Positions 10,391 through 25,300 of a stretch of 64,000 nucleotides of DNA are shown piece after piece. The stretch comes from Agelas oroides. Taxonomy: Eukaryota; Porifera; Demospongiae; Agelasida; Agelasidae. Location of the stretch: assembly GCA_949130485.1 (NCBI GenBank), contig OX422204.1:868001-932000 (forward strand), given 5' to 3'. Numbering within the stretch: the first letter of the stretch is position 1; every line of letters starts with the position of its first letter. Position numbers and translations under genes: made by a program. Below the pieces are notes generated by a model, which ran no database searches, was not told the origin of the DNA, and was given only the letters and a program-made list of their open reading frames with translations.

Positions 10391-13300
10391 CAGGGGAGTA
10401 CAGGGGAATGCAAATGCCAGGGGAAAGTGTTGGAGTGAGAGCAAAGTGCCAGGGGAATGCAGGGGAATTCTTGGGGAATGTAAAGGGGTGCGAGCAATGT
10501 GCCAGCGGTATGCAGGTTAATGCAGGGAATACCAGGGGTATGCATGGGAGTGGGTGCAAAGTGCCAGGGGAATTCAGGGGAATGCCAGGAGGATGTAAGG
10601 GAGTGGCTGAAATGTGACAGGAGAATACATGGTGATGCCAGGGGAACGTATGGATGTGGGTGCAAAGTGCCAGGGAAATGCAGCGGAATGCCAGGGGAAT
10701 GAAATGGAGTGGGTCCAAAGTGCCTGGCAAATGCAGGAGCGCTGGGAAATGCCAGATAAATATAAGGGAGTGTTGAATGTGCCAGGGGGATGTAAGGATG
10801 GATGGAAGTTGGTCCAGAGGCAGGGGAAAGCAGGGGAATGCCAGGTAAATGTATAGGTATGTGTACAAAGTGCCAGGGAAATGCATGGGAATGCATGGGA
10901 CTGGGTACAAAATGCCAGAGGAATGCAGGGGAATGAAGGGAAATAACCGGGGAATGTATTGGAGTGGGTGCAAAGTGCCAATAGAATGCAGGGGAATGCA
11001 GGCGAATACCAGGGAAATGTAAGGGAGTGGGTTTAATGTGGCAGGGTAATGCAGGGAAATACCAGGGGGTGTATGGATGTTGGTCCATGGTGCCAGGGGA
11101 ATATATAGGTATGCGTGCAAAGTGCCAAGGGAATCGATGGGAATGCATGGGACTGGGTGTTAAATATCAGAGGAATCCATGGGAATGAAACGAAATAACG
11201 GGAACGTATCGGAATGGTTACAAAGTCCCAGGGGAATGCAGGGGAATGTCATGGGAACTTATAATTTTTATCAAAGTGCCAGGGGAATGCATGGGAATGC
11301 AAGGGACTGTGTGCAAAATGCCAGAGGAATGCAGGGGGTGGGGAAATACTAGGGGAACGTATGTGAGTTGGTGCAAAGTGCCAGGGGAATGCAGGTGAAT
11401 GCAGGGCAATGACGGAAATGCAGGGAAATGCCAGGGGAATACATGGAAGTGTGTGCAATGTGCCAGGGGAATTCAGAGGAATGCCTGGGGATTTTAAGGG
11501 AGTGGGTGCAATGTGCTAGGGGAATGCAGGGGAACGCCAAGTGAACGTATAAGTGCAAGGTGCCAGGGGAATGCAAGGGACTGCATGCAAAATACAGTGG
11601 TGAGGAAATACTAGGGAAACGTATGTGAGTGGGTGGAAAGTGCCAGGGGAATACAGGGGAATGCAAGGCAATGACAGGGGAATGCAGGGGAATGAAAGGG
11701 TAATATATGGAAGTGTGTGCAATGTGCCAGGGGAATTCAAAGGAATGCCTGGGGAATTTAAGGGAGTGGGTGCTATGTGCTAGGGGAATGCAGGGGAACG
11801 CCAGGTGAACGTATGGAATTAGGTCCAAAGTGCCAGGGCAAAGCAGAAGGATACCAGGGAATGAAAGGGAGTTGGGTGCAAAGTGCCAGGGGAATTCAAG
11901 GTAAATGTGAGGGACAGGCTTCAATGTGCCAGGGGAATGCAGGAGTATTCCAGTGGGATGTAAGGAAGTTGTTCCAAAGTGCCAGGGGAATGCAGGGGAT
12001 TGCCATGGGAATGCATAGGCATGTGTGCAAAGTGCCAGGGAAATGCATGGGAATGAGCGCAAAATGCCAGATGAATGCAGGGGAATGATAGGATATACCA
12101 GGTGAACGTATGGGAGTTGGTGCAAAGTGCCAGGGAATGCAGGGGAATCCCAGGGAAATGTAACAGGGTGTGCAAAGTGCCTGGGGAATGCAGAGGAATG
12201 CCAGGGGAATGTATGTAAGTGGGTCTAAAGAACCAGGGGAATGTAGGGGAATAGTAGGGGAACGTTTGTGAGTGGGTCCAAGATACCAGGGTAATTCAGG
12301 GGAATGTAAGTAGGGGCAAAGTGCAAGGGGAATTCAGGGGAATGCAGGGAAATGCCAGGGGAACGTATTGGATTGGATGCAAAGTGCTAGGGGAATGCAG
12401 GGGAATGCAGGGGGTTGCCAGCGGAATGTAAAAGAGTGGGTGTAATGTGCCAGAAAATTGCACGGGATTACCAGGGGAACGTAAGGAAGTGGGTCCAAAG
12501 TGCCAGGTGGAATGAAGGGGAATCCCAGGGGAACGAAAGGGAGTGGGTGCAAAGTGCCAGGGGAATGCAGGAAAATGCAGGGGAATGCCAGGGGAATCTA
12601 AGGGAGTGGGTTCATTGTGAGGTGAATGCAGGGGAAGGTATAGGGATGTGTGCAAAGTGCCAGGGGAATGCAGAACGCACAGGAATGCCATGGGAATGTA
12701 TTGGAGGGTGTGCAAAGTGCCAGGGAATGTAGGGGAATGCAGGTCAATGCCAGGGGAATGCAGGGAAATGCAGGGGAATGCCAGGGGAATGTAATGAGTG
12801 TGTGCAAATTTCCAGGGGAGTGCAGGGAAATTCCAGAGGAATGTAAAGGAGTAGGTGCTATGTTCCAGCGGAATGCAGGGGAATGCAGGGGAATACCAGG
12901 AACATGTAATGGAGAGGGTTCAATATGCCAGGGGAATACAGGGGAAAGCAAAGGGACGTATGGAAGTTGGTTAAAACAGCCATGGGAATGCAGGGAAATG
13001 CTGAATATGTATGTCTGCAATGACCAAGGAAATGCATGGGAATGCATGGGACTGTGAACAAAATGCCAGATGAATGCAAACAAATGAAATACCAGGGAAC
13101 GTATGGGAGTGGGTGCAAAGTGCCAGGGGAATGCACGGGAATGCCAGGAGAATGAAAGGGAGTGGGTGCAAAGTGCCAGGAGAATACAGGGGAACGTACT
13201 GGATTGGATGCAAAGTGCCAGTGGGATGCAGGGGAATGCAGTGGAATGGCAGGGGAATGTATGGGAGTGGGTCCAAAGTGCCAGTGGAATGCAGGGGGAT

Positions 13301-16300
13301 ATCAGGGGAATGTAATGGAATGAGTGCAAAGTGCCAGGAGAATGCAGGGGAATGCAGGAGAATGCCAGGGGAAAGTAATGGAGTGGGTGCAAAGTGCCAG
13401 GGGAATGCAGGGGAATGCAAAGGAATGCAGGGGAATGTGAGGGAAATGGAAGGGAGTGGGTGCAGTGCCAGCAGAATGCAGGCAAATGCAGAGGAATAAC
13501 GGGAATGTATGGGAGTGGGTACAAAGTGCCTGAGCAATGAAGGGGAATGCCAGGGGATTGTAAGGGGTGGGTGCAAAGTGCAGGGTAATGAAGTGGAATT
13601 CAGGGGAATGCCAGGGGAACGTATTGGATTGGATGCAAAGTGCCAGGGGAATGCAGAGGATTGCAGAGGATTGCCGGCAGAATGTATGGGAGTTGGTGTA
13701 ATGTGCCAGGGGACTGCAAGGGATTGCCAGGGGAATGTATAGAAGTTGGTCCAAAGTTCCAGGGAAATGCAGGGGAATGCCAGGGAATGAAAGGGAGTGG
13801 GTGCAAAGTTCCAGGTGAATGCAGAATGCAGGGGATGGCAGGTGAATGTACGGGAGAGGGTTCAATGTGCGAGAGGAATGCAGGGGAATGCCAGGGAAAT
13901 GTACGGAGTTGATCCAAAGTGACGGGAATGTACGGTAATATCAGGGGAAGGTATAGGTATGTGAGCAAAGTGCCAGGGGAATGCAGGGGAACGTATGGGA
14001 GTGAGTGCAAAGTGCCAGGGGAATGCAGGCGAATCCCAGGGTAACATGGGAGATGGATAAAATGACAAGGGGAATGCAGGGGAATGCCAGGGGAACATAT
14101 GGGAGTGGGTGCAAAGGGCCAGGGGAATGTAGATAAAGCCACAAGAACGTATGGGAGTGCCAGGGAAATTCAGGGGAATGCAGTGAAACGCCAGGTGAAT
14201 GTATGGAAGTGGGTGCAAAGTGCCACGGAATGCAGGGAAATGCAGGGGAATGCCAGGGAAACGTATGGGAGTGGGTGCAAAGGGCCAGGGGAATGCAGGA
14301 AAAAGCCACAAGAACGTATGGGAGTGCCAGGGAAATTCAGGGGATGCAGGGGAACACCAGGGGAATGTATGGAAGTGGGTGCAAAGTGCCACGGAATGCA
14401 GGGAAATGCAGGGGAATGCCAGGGAAACATATGGGAGTGGCACAAAGTGCCAGGCGAAAGCAGGGGAAAGCCACGGTATCAAATGGGAGTGGATGCAAAG
14501 TGCCAGGGAAATGCAGGGGAATGCAAGGGAATGCCAGGGGAACATATGGAAGTGGGGTCAAAGTGCCGGGGAATACAGGAGAATGCAAGTGAATGCCAGT
14601 GGAACATGGGATTGGGTGCAAAGTGCCAAGGGAATGCAGGGGAATGCTAGGAAATCACAGGGGAATGTATGGGAGTGGGTGCAAAGTGCCAGGGGAATGC
14701 AGGGGAATACCAGGGAAACATATGGGAGTGGGAGGAAAGGGCCAGGGGAATCAGGGGAAAGTCACGGGAATGCATGGAGGTGCACACGAAATGCAGGGGA
14801 ATGCCAAATCAACGTATGGAAGGGGATGCAAAGTGCCAGGGGATTGCAGAGGAATGCCACGGGAACGTATAGGAGTGGGTACAAAGTGCAAGAGAAATAT
14901 AGGGGAATGCAGGAGAACGTATGAAAGTGGGTGCAAAGTGCTATGAGAATGCAGGGAATGGGCAGGGGAACATATGGTAGTGGGTGCAAAATGCCAGGGA
15001 AACGCGCAACGGAATGCAAGGAAGTGCCAGGGGAACATATGGGAGAGTGCAAAGTGCCAGAGACATGCAGGGGAATGCAAAAAAAACGCCAGGGCAACGT
15101 ATAGTTGTGTGAAAAGTGACGGGAATGGAGGGGAATTCAGGGGAATACCAGGGGAAGGAATGGGAGTAGGTTGAAAGTACTAGGGAAATGCAGGGGAATT
15201 CCAGAGGAACGTATAGGAGTGGGAGCAAACTGCCAGGGGATTGAGGTGAATGTTGGAAGTGGGTGCAAAGTGCCTGGGGAAATGCAGGGAAATGCAGGGG
15301 AATGCCAGGGTAATTTACGGTATTGGGTGCAAAGCGCCGGTAAATGCAGGAGAATGCAGAGGAATGGCAAGGGAACATTGGAGTTGGTGCATAGTGCCTG
15401 GGGAAGGCAAGGGAATGCCAGGGAAAGAGATGACAGTGGATACAAACTGCAAGGGGAATGCAGGATAATGCAGGGGAATGCCAGGGGAACATATGGGAGT
15501 GGGTGCAAAGTGCCAGGGGAATGCAGAGGAATGCCAGGGGAACAGATGGCTGTGGATGCAAAATTCCTTGGGAATGCAGGGGAATGCAAAGAAATGCCAG
15601 GGGAACACATGGGTATGTGAGCAAAGTGCCAAGGGAATGCAGGGGAATGCCAGAGGAACGTATGGGGGTGTGAGCAAAGTGCAAGGGGAATGCAGGTGAA
15701 TGTATGGGAGTGGGTGCAAAGTGCCTGGGGAATGCAGGGGAACGCCAGGGAAATGGAAGGGAATGCAGGGGAATGCTTGGGGAACGTACGGGAGTGGGTA
15801 CAAAGTGCCAGGGTAATGCTGGGGAATGCCAGGGGAATGTATGGGAATGAGAGCAAAGTGCCAGGGGAATGCAGGGGAATGTAAAGGAGTGTGTGCAAAG
15901 TGCCTGGGAAATGTAGGGAAATACAATGGAATGCCAGCGAAATGGAAGAGAATGCAGGGGACTGCCAGGGGAACTTACGGGAGTCTGTGCAAAGTGCCAG
16001 AGGGATACAAGGGAATGCAATGAAATCCCAAGGGAATGTATGGATCTGTGTGCAAAGTGCCAGGGTGATGCAGGGGAACTCAGGGGAATACCAAGGGAAC
16101 GTATGGGAATCGGTGCAAAGTGCATAGAGAATGCAGGGAAATGCTAGGGGAACGGATGGGAGTGGGAGCAAAGTGCCAGGGGAATGTATGGGAGTTGGTG
16201 CAAAGTGCTAGGGAATACAGGGGAATGCAGGGGACTGCCAGGGGAACGCATGGGAGTGGGTGCAAAGTGCCAGGGGAATGCAGTGGGATGCAGGGGAATG

Positions 16301-19300
16301 CCGGGGGAATGTATGGGTGTGTGCAAATAGCCAGAAAAATGCAGGAGAATGTATGGGAGTGGGTGCAACGTACTAGGGGAAAGCAAGGAATGCCAGGGTA
16401 ACGTATGTAAGTGGGTGCAAAGTGCCAAGGGAATCGGGAATGCAAGGCAATGCCAGGGGATCGCATGGGAGTGGGTGCAAAGTGCCAGGGGAATGCAGGC
16501 AAATACAGGGAATGCCAGGGGAATGTAAGGAAGTGCGTGCAAAATGCCAGGGGAATGCAGGGGAATGCCAGGGGAACGTATCGGAGTGGGTGCAAAGTAC
16601 CAGGGGAATTTAGGGGAATGCCAAGCGAACGTATGGGAGAGCGTGCAATGGCAGTACATGCAAAGTGACAAGGTGAATGCAGGGGAATGCCACGAGAACA
16701 TATGGGAGTGGACTCAAAATGCCAGGGGAATACAAGGGAATGCAAAGAAATGCCACGGGAATTTATGGGTACGTGTGCAAAGTGCTAGTGGAATGCAGGG
16801 AAATTCAAGGGAATACCAGGGCAATGTATGTAAGTGGGTTCAAAGTGCCAAGGGAATCGGGAATGCAAGGCAATGCCAGGGGATCGCATGGGAGTGGGTG
16901 CAAAGTGCCAGGGGAATGCAGGCAAATGCAGGGAATGCCAGGGGAATGTAAGGGAGTGCGTGCAAAATGCCAGGGGAATGCAGGGGAATGCCAGGGGAAC
17001 GTATCGGAGTGGGTGCAAAGTACCAGGGGAATGCAGGGGAATGCCAAGCGAACGTATGGGAGAGCGTGCAATGGCAGTACATGCAAAGTGACCAGGTGAA
17101 TGCAGGGGAATGCCACGAGAACATATGGGAGTGGACTCAAAATGCCAGGGGAATACAAGGGAATGCAAAGAAATGCCACGGGAATTTATGGGTACGTGTG
17201 CAAAGTGCTAGTGGAATGCAGGGAAATTCAAGGGAATACCAGGGCAATGTATGGGAGTGGGTACAAAGTGCCAGGGGAATGCAGGGGAATGCAGGGGAAT
17301 GCCGGGGGAATGTATGGGAGGGTGTGCAAAGTGCCAAGGGAATACAGGGGAATGCAGGGGAATGCCAGGGGAGTGCATGGGAGTGGGTGCAAAGTGCCAT
17401 GGGAATGCAGGGGAATGCGGGGGAACGCAGGGGGGTGCTAGGGGAACATATGGGAGTGTGTAAAGTGCCAGGGGAATACAGGGGAATGCCAGGAGAACGT
17501 ATGGGAGTGGGTGCAAAGTGCCAGGGAAATCCCAGGGGAACGATTGGCAGTGGGTGCAAAATGCCAGGGAAAAGCAAGGGGATGCAAAGAAATGCCAGGG
17601 GAACGCATGGGTAGTGTGCAAAGTGCCAGGGGAATCAGTGGAATGCGAGGGAAATGTATGGGGTTGGGAACAAAGTGACAGGTGAATGCAGGTGAATGTA
17701 CGGGAATTGGTGCAAAGTGCCTGGGAAATGCAGGGGAATGATAGGGGAATGTACGTGAGTGGGTGCAAAGTGCCAGGGTGATGCACGGGAATGCAAAGAA
17801 ATGCCAGGAGAACGTATGGATCTGCCAGGGGGATGCAGGGGAATTCAGGGGAATGCCAGGGGAACGTGTGGGAATGGGTGCAAAATGCCTGGCGAATGCA
17901 GGGGAATGCAGGGAAATGCCAGGGTAATGCATGGGAGTGGGTGCAAACTGCCAGAAGAATGCAGAGTAATGTATGGGAATGGATGCGTGCCAGGCGAAAA
18001 CAGGGGAATGTGGGGAAATGCCAGGGGAACACATGGGAGTAGGTGCAAAGTGCCAAGGGAATGCAAGAAAAATGCAGGGAATGCCGGGGGAACATATGGG
18101 AGTGTGTGCAAAGTGCGAGGGGAATGCAGGGGAATCCAGGAGAGTGCCAAGGGAACGTATGGGAGTGTGTGCAAAGTGCCAGGGGAATGCAGGGGAATGC
18201 CAGGGGTACGTATGGGAGTGGGTGCAAAGTGTCAGGGGAATGCAGGGCAATGCCAGAGGAATGTATGGGAGTGTGTGTAAAGTGCCAGGGGAATGCAGGG
18301 GAATGCCAGGGGAACATATGGGAGTGAGAGCAAAGTGCCAGGGGAATCAGGTGAATGTAAAGTAGTGGGTGCAAAGTGCCTGGGAAATGCAGGAGAATGC
18401 AGGGGATTGCCAGGGGAATGTATGGGTATGTGTGCAAAGTGCCAGTGGAATGCAGGGGAATGCCAGGGGATCGTATGGGGGTGGGAGCAAAGTGACAGGG
18501 GAATGCAGGTGAATGTATGGGAGTGGGTGCAAAGTGCCTGGGAAATGCAGGGGAATGCTAGGGGAACGTACGGAAGTGGGTACAATGTGCCAGGGGGATG
18601 CACGGGAATGCAAAGAAATGCCAGGGGAACGTATGGATCTGTGTGCAAAGTGCCAGAGGGATGCAGGGGAATTCAGGGGAATGCCAGGGAACGTATGGGA
18701 ATGGGTGCAAAGTGCCTGGGGAATGCAGTGGAATGCAGGGAAATGCCAGGGAAAAGTATGGGAGTGTGAGCAAAGTGCCAGGGGAATGCAGGGGAATGCC
18801 AGGGGAACGTATGGGAGTGGGTGCAAAGTGCCAGGGGAATGCAGGGGAATGTCAGGGGAACGTATGGCAGTGGGTGCAAAATCCCAGGGAAATGCAGGGG
18901 GATGCAAAGAAATGCCAGAAGAATGTAAGGGTATGTGAGAAGTGCCAGTGGAATGCAGGGAAATTCAAGGGAATGCCAGGGGAATGTATGGGAGTGTGTG
19001 CAAAGTGCCAGGGGAATGCAGGGGAATGCCAGGGGAACGTATGGGAGTGGGAGCAAAGTGCCAGGGGAATCAGGTGAATGTAAAGGAGTGGGTGCAAAGT
19101 GCCTGGGAAATGCAGGGGAATGCAGGGGAATGCCAGGGAAATGGAGGGGAATGGAGGTGAATGCCAAGGGAACATACGTGAGTCTGCAAAGTGCCTGAGG
19201 GATGCAGAGGAATGCAAAGAAATGCCAGGGGAACGTATGGATCTGCGTGCAAAGTGCCAGGGGAATGCAGGGGAATTGAGGGGAATGCCAGGGGAAAGTA

Positions 19301-22300
19301 TGGGAGTGGGTACAAAGTGCCTGAGGAATGTAGGCGAATGCAGTGAAATGCAATAGAATGTATGGGAGTGGGAGCAAAGTGCCTGGGGAACGTATGGGAT
19401 TCGGTGCAAAGTGCCAGGGAATACAGGGGAATGCAGGGCACTGCCAGGGGAACACATGGGAGTGGGTGCAAACTGCCAGGTGAATGCCGGGGGAACGTAT
19501 GGGAGTGTGTGTAAATTGCCAGAAGAATGCAGCGGAATGTATAGGAGTGGGTGCAATGTGCCAGAGGAATACAGGGGAATGCCAGGGGAATGCATGGGAG
19601 TTGGTGCAAAATGCCACGGGAATGCAGGGGGATGCCGGGGGAACACATGGGAGTGTGTGCAAAGTGCCAGCGGAATGCAGGGGAATCCAGGAGAGTGCCA
19701 GGGGAACGTAGGCGAGGGGGTGCAAAGTGCAAGGGGATTGCAGGGAAATGTATGGGAGTGGGTACAAAGTACCAGAGGAAAGCAGGGAAACCCAGGGTAA
19801 CTACGTGAGTGGTTGCAAAGTGCCAGGGGAATACAGGGGAATGCAGGGGAATGCCAAGAGAACGCATGGGAGTGGGTGCAAAGTGCCAGGGGAATGTAGG
19901 GGAATGCAGGGGAATGCCGGAATCACGTATGGGAGTGTGTGCAAAATGCCAGGGGAATGCAGGGTAATGTATGGGAGTGGGTGCAAAGTGCCAGGAGAAC
20001 ACAGCGGATGCAGGGGAATGCCAGGGGAACTCATGGCAGTGGGTGCAAAGTGCCAGGGAATGCAGGGGGATGTAAGGGAGTCAGCGCAAAGTGCAAGGGG
20101 AATACAGGGGAATGCCAGGGGAATGCATGGGAGTGGGTGCAAAGTGCCAGGGGAATGCAGGGGAATGCCGGGGGAACATATGGGAGTGTGCAAAGTGCCA
20201 GGGGAATACAGGGCAATGCAGAGGAATGCCAGGGGAACGCATGGGAGTTGGTGCAAAGTGCCAGGGGAATGCAGGGGAATGTCAGGGGAATGCAGGGGAA
20301 TGCTACAAAAACTTATGGGAGTACGTGCAAAGTGCCAGAGGAATACAAAGAAAGGCCAGGGGAACATAAGGGAGTTGGTGCAAAGAGCCAGGGGAATGCA
20401 GGGGAATGTAGGTGAATGCCTAGGGAACGTATGGGAGTGGGTGCAATGTGCCAAGGGAATGCATGGGAATGCAAGGGAATGCAGGGGAATACCAGGGGAA
20501 CGTAAGGGAGTGGTTGTAATGTGCCAGATGAATGCAGGGAAATAGCAGGGGAACATATGGGACTAGGTGTAAGGTGACAGGGGTACACGGGGTTTGCAGA
20601 AGAATGCCAAGGTAACATAAGGCAGTGGGTGCAAAGTGCAGGGGGAGTGCAGGTGAATGTAAAGGAGTGGGTGCAAAGTGCCTGGGAAATCAGGGGAATG
20701 CAGGGGAATGCCAGGGAAATGGAGGGGAATGCAGGGGAATGCCAGGGGAAGGTACGTGAGTCTGTGCAAAGTGCCAGAGGGATGCAGGGAATGCAAAGAA
20801 ATGCCAGGGGAACATATGGATGTGTGCAAAGTGCCAGGGGAATGCAGGGGAATTCAGGGGAATGCCAGGGGAAAGTATGGGAGTGGGTACAAAGTGCCTG
20901 GGGAATGCAGGGGAATGCAGCAAAATGCCAGGGGAACGTATGGGAGTGGGAGCAAAGTGCCAGGGGAATGTATGGGAGTCGGTGCAAAGTGCCAGGGAAT
21001 ACAGGGAAATGCAGGGGAGTGGGAGCAAAGTGCCAGGGGAATGCAGGTACGGGAGTCTGTGCAAAGTGCCAGAGGGATGCAGGGGAATGCAAAGAAATGC
21101 CAAGGGAACGTATGGATCTGTGTGCAAAGTGCCAGGGGAATGCAGGAGAATTCAGGGGAATGCAGGAGAATTCAGGGGAATACCAGGGGAAAGTATGGGA
21201 GAGGGTGCAAAGTGCCTGGGGAATGCAAGGGAATGCAGGGAAATGCCAGGGGAACGTATGGGAGTGGGAGCAAAGTGCCAGGGAATGGAGGGAGATTAAA
21301 GGGAGTCAGCGCAAAGTGCAAGGGGAATACAGGGGAATGCAGGAGAAAGCCAGGGGAACGCATGGGAGTGGGTGCAAAGTGCCAGGGGAATGCAGGGGAA
21401 TGCCAGGGGAACGTATGGGAGATTGTGCAAAGTGCCAGGGGAATGTCAGGGGAATGCTAGGGGAACTCATGGGAGTGGGTGCAAAGTGCCAGAGGAATGC
21501 AAAGAAAGGCCAGGGGAATGTAAGGGAGTTGGTGCAATGAGCCAGGGGAATACAGGGAATGTAGGAGAATGCCTGGGGAACATATGGGAGTGGGTGCAAA
21601 GTGCCAAGGGAATGCATGGGAATGCAAGGGAATGCAGAGGAATACCTTAAAGAAGTGGTTGTAATGTGCCAGATGAATGCAGGGAAATTGCAATGGAACG
21701 TATGGGACTAGGTGTAAGGTGACAGGGTTACACAGGGGATTGCAGGAGAATGCCAGTGCAACATAAGGCAGTGGGTGCAAAGTGCCAGGGGAATGCAGCG
21801 CATTGCAAGGGAACGTCAGGGAAATGTGAGTGGGTGCAAAGTGCCAGGGGAATGCAAGAGAAGCGGGGAAATGCAGGGGAATACCAAGGAAATGTACGGG
21901 AGTGGGTAAAATGTGTCAGGGGAATGCAGGGGAATGCCAGGGAAACGTCTGGGAATTGTAAGGGAGTTGGTGCAAAGTGCCAGGGAAATGCAAGAGAAGC
22001 GGGGAAATGCAGGGGAATACCAAGAAAATGTACGGGAGTAGGTGAAATGTGTCAGGGGATGCAGGGGAATGCCAGGGTGTCAGGGAACTGTAAGGGAGTG
22101 GGTGCAAAGTGCCAGGTGAATGCAAGAGAATGCGGGGAAATGCAGGGGAAAACAAGGGGAGCGTACGGGAGTGGGTGAAATGTATCAGGGGAATGCAGGG
22201 GAATGCCAGGGGAATGTACGGAAGTGGGTGCAAAGTGCCAGGGGAATGCAGGGGAATGCCAGGAGAACTTATCGGATTGTGCGCAAAGTGACAGGGAATG

Positions 22301-25300
22301 GAGGGGAATGCAGGGTAATGCCAGGGGAACGAAAGGGAGTGGGTGCAAAGTGCCAGGGGAATGCAGGAAAATGCAGGGGAATGCAGGCGAATGCCAGGTA
22401 AACATATGGGAGTGGGTTTAAAGGGTCAGGGGAATGCAGGGGAATTCCGGGGAAATGTAAGGGAGTGGGTACAAAGTACCAGGGGAATGCAGGGAAATGC
22501 AGGGAAATACCAGGGAAACGTATTGGAGTGGGTGCAAAGTGCCATGCGAATGCAGGGGAATGCCAGGGGAATGTAAGGGAGTGTGGGCAATGTGCCAGCG
22601 GATTGCAGGGGAATGCACGGGAATACCAGGGGTACCTATGGGAGTGGGTGCAAAATGCCAGGATAGTGCAGGAAATGCCAGGGGAACATAAGGGAGTGGG
22701 TGCAAAGTACCAGGGGAATGCAGGGGAATGCCAGGGGAACGTGATGTCTGTACAAAGTGCAAGGGGAAAGCAGGGAAATGGAAGGGAATGCCAGGGGTAT
22801 GTATGGGAGTGGGTGCAAAGTGCCAGGGAAAATTAGGGGAATCAGGGGAATGCCAGGGGAATGCATGGGAGTGTGTGCAAAGTGCCAGGAGAATACAGGG
22901 TAATGTGTGGGAGTGGGAGTGGGTGCAAAGAGCCAGGGGGATGCAGGGGAATGCCAGGGGAAAATATGAGGGGAAGCAAGGGGAATGTGGGGGAATGCAG
23001 GTGAATACCAGGGAAACGCAGGGGAATGCAAGGGGAATGCAGGGGAATGCCAGGGGAACAATAGAGAGTGTGCACAATGGCAGGGAAATGCAGGGGAATG
23101 AAGTGGGAACGTAAGGGAGTGGGTGCAAAGTTCCAGGGGAATGCAAGGGAATGCCAGCGGTAACTGTGAGTGGAAGCAAGGGGAATGTAGGGGAATGCAG
23201 GGGAATGCCAGAAGAATGCAGGGGAATGAAGGGGGAACATAAGGGAGCAGTTGCAAAGTGCCAGGGCAATGCAGGGAAATGCAAGGAAATACCAGGGGAA
23301 CGCATTGGAGTGGGTGCAAAGTGCCAGGGGAATGCAGGAGAATGCCAGGGTAATGTAAGGGTGTGTGCAATGTGACAGCGGAATGCAGGGGAATGCAGGG
23401 TAAAAGCAGGGGAACATATGGGAGTGGGTGATATTTGTCAGAGGAATGTAGGGCAATTCAGGGTAATGCTTATAGGAGTGGGTGCAAAGTGCCAAGGGGA
23501 TGCAGGGGAATGTATGGGAGTGGGTGCAAAACACCAGAAGAACGCAGATGAATGCCAGGGGAACGTATGGAAGTGGGTACAAAGTGCCAAGGGAATGCCA
23601 GGGGAATGTATGGGTATTGTGCAAAGTGTCAGGTGAATGCAGGGGAATGTATGGTAGAGGGTGCAAAGTGCTAGGGGAATGCAGGGGAATGTGAGGGAAT
23701 GTCAGGGGAACATATGATGGGGCGCAATGCCAGGGGAATGCAGATGAATGCAGGGGATTACCGGATGTACATATGGGAGTTGGTGCAAAATGCCTGGAGA
23801 ATGCACGGGAATGCCAGGGGAATGTAAGGGAGTCGGTGCAAAGTGCCAGGGGAATGCAGGAGAATGGAATGGAATGCCAAGGGTATGTCTGGGAGTGGGT
23901 GCAAAGTGCCAGGGGAATGTAGGGGAATCAGGGTAATACAAGGTCAATGCATGGGAGTGTGTGCAAAGTGCCAGGAGAATACAGGGTAATGTATGGGAGT
24001 GGGTGCACAATGCCAGGGGAATGCAGGGGAATGCCGGGGGATATGTGAGGGGAAGCAAGGGGAATGTAGGGTAATACAAGGGAATGCAAGAGGAATGCAG
24101 GGGAATGCCAGGGGAACGAAAGGGAGTGGGTGCAAAGTGCCAGGGGAATGCAGGGGAATGAAGGGGGAACGTAAGGGAGTTGGTGCAAAGTGCCAGGGGA
24201 ATGCAGGGAAATGCAAACAAATACCTGGGCGACGAATTGGAGTGGGTGCAAAGTGCCAGGGGAATGCAGGAGAATGCCAGGGGAATGAATGGGAGTGTGC
24301 AAAGTGGCTGGTGAATACAGGGTAATGTATGGGAGTGTGTACAAAGTACCAGGGGAATGCAGGGGAATGCCAGCGGAAAATGTGAGGGGAAGCAAGGGGA
24401 ATGTAGGGGAATGCAGGGGAATGCCAGGGGAAGGTAGGGGAGTGCCAGGGGAACGAAAGGGAGTGGGTGCAAAGTGGCAGTGGAATGCAGGGGAATGAAG
24501 GGGGAACGTAAGGGAGTGGGTGCAAAGTGCCAGGGGAACGCAGGGAAATGCAAGGAAATACGTGGGGAACGTATAGGAGTGGGTGCAAAGTGCCAGGGGA
24601 ATGCAGGGGAATGCCAGGGGAATGTAAGGGAGTGTGTGCAATGTGCCATGCGAATGCAGGGGAATGGAGGGGAATACCAGGGGAATGTATGGGAGTGGGT
24701 GCAAAGTGCCTGGGGAATGCAGGGGAATGCCAGGGGAATGTATGGGAGAGTGCAAAGTGACATGGGAGTGGAGGGGAATGCAGGTGTACAACAGGGGAAC
24801 GTATGGGAGTGGGTACAAAGTGCCAGGTGAATGCAGGGGAATGTAGGGAATGCCAGATGAACGAAAGGGAGTGGGTGCAAAGTGCCAGGGGAATGCAGGT
24901 GAATGCCAGGGAAACATATGGAAGTGGGTGCAAAGTGTGAGGGGAATGCATAGGAATGCAGGGAAATGTGTGGGAATGCAAGGGAATGCAGGGGAACACC
25001 AGGGGAACGTAAGGGAATGGGTGTAATGTGCCTGGGGAATGCAGAGGAATAGCAGGGGTACGTATAGGACTAGGTGTAAGATGACAAGGAAATGCAGGGG
25101 AATCCACTGGAATGCCAGGAAAACAAGACTGTGGGTGCAAAGTGCCAGGGGAATGCAGGGGAATGCAGGGGAATGCCAGGAAAACATAAGGGAGTGGGTT
25201 CAAAGTGCCAGGGGAATACTAGAGAATGTGGGAGGATGTAGGGGAATGCAAGAGCAATGTACGGGAGTGAATGCAATGCACCAGGGGAATGCAGGGGAAT

